Below, piece after piece: positions 63,749 to 64,000 of a DNA stretch of 64,000 nucleotides. Source of the DNA: [Clostridium] fimetarium (lineage in GTDB: Bacteria; Bacillota; Clostridia; Lachnospirales; Lachnospiraceae); NCBI RefSeq assembly GCF_900111235.1, contig NZ_FOJI01000011.1:62001-126000 (forward strand), in the 5' to 3' direction. Each line of letters starts with the position of its first letter. Positions within the stretch are counted from its first letter, which is position 1. The notes under the pieces were generated by a model. It saw nothing but the letters and a program-made list of their open reading frames with translations, had not been told where the DNA came from and searched no databases. The translations under genes and the position numbers were made by a program.

Positions 63749-64000
63749 ATGGATAAGATAACATGCGTATGCGAAGATTCAGTTGATGGGATATTTACAG
63801 CGATATATAAGGCTTGGGAAATTGGGACAAGTAAGACGTCAATCGAAGTCAAAGGCATGAAGACAATGACGTTATTCACTGAATATATCGAAGTGAAAAC
63901 GGATTCTGAATTAGCTGCAAAAGTTGCTGCCTCGATTCATAATAAGATATCACAAGAAGTTTATTTATATATATACAGGGCATCATTGTCAGATAATCCA
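63749..64000 (+). CDS. TIGR03915-type putative DNA metabolism protein (3' truncated by window)
   Basis: The first 84 codons of a gene that runs off the window. The opening (MDKITCVCEDSVDGIFTAI) and the phrase KAWEIG match the small family regularly encoded directly after the radical SAM protein of TIGR03916, and often called a probable DNA repair partner. AAAAAAGGAG precedes the ATG at good spacing. The conserved C-terminal region is not visible. Confidence 0.75.
   Translation, partial: MDKITCVCEDSVDGIFTAIYKAWEIGTSKTSIEVKGMKTMTLFTEYIEVKTDSELAAKVAASIHNKISQEVYLYIYRASLSDNP

Overview
The window is an AT-rich, gene-dense chromosomal segment of a spore-forming Clostridia bacterium, most likely a member of the Lachnospiraceae or a close relative. 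The evidence for this is the low GC content, strong AGGAGG ribosome binding sites, SigA-type promoters, an alpha/beta-type small acid-soluble spore protein, a SleC-like cortex-lytic protein, AddAB instead of RecBCD, MecA, an RelQ-like alarmone synthetase, and a dockerin/cohesin gene pair. I see no rRNA, tRNA, CRISPR array, insertion sequence or prophage.

Layout. 1-5000: end of a P-type ATPase, a polytopic membrane protein, an orphan NitT/TauT-type binding lipoprotein, a DUF188 protein and a probable 45-residue membrane peptide. 5196-12629: mecA, a transglutaminase-like lipoprotein, an ABC exporter, a MIF-like tautomerase, two aminotransferases (one HisC) and two small membrane proteins. 12630-25023: a hairpin-rich spacer and a 70-bp perfect palindrome at the 3' end of asnB; then icd, pgsA, a DUF1113 membrane protein, a membrane-anchored glycerophosphodiesterase, hflX, thyA-folA, a zinc-ribbon membrane protein and ilvE. 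25040-36054: divergent SleC-like protein and SPOR amidase, a small membrane protein, addB-addA, a spore protein and a Ser/Thr/Gln-rich protein. 36234-43841: metallophosphoesterase, prfC, a 221-bp hairpin element, then a secreted SH3/glucosaminidase-like/dockerin protein next to a membrane-anchored cohesin protein with an acidic tail.

44139-50820: feoAB behind a near-perfect promoter and a palindrome, a glycosyltransferase, an unrecognised protein, a YjjG-type phosphatase and an alanine:sodium symporter. 50975-54317: an Xre-family regulator whose leader is a tandem duplication containing SD-plus-7-codon micro-ORFs, followed by a YxlEFG-like set (PLDc_N protein, ABC ATPase, ABC permease). 54364-54546: a second long hairpin element with the same 13-nt loop sequence as the one after prfC, then a 10-copy octamer array. 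54988-60898: fruR-fruK-fruA-ptsH-ptsI, a complete fructose PTS route with its general phosphotransfer proteins. 61239-64000: a RelQ-like synthetase, and a radical SAM DNA repair protein with the start of its usual partner.

Two themes run through the window. One is long or nested inverted repeats placed just after operon ends. The other is short tandem duplications, often inside linkers, across stop codons or in leaders. The most interesting candidates are the dockerin/cohesin envelope pair, the two hairpin elements sharing a loop, and the duplicated micro-ORF leader.
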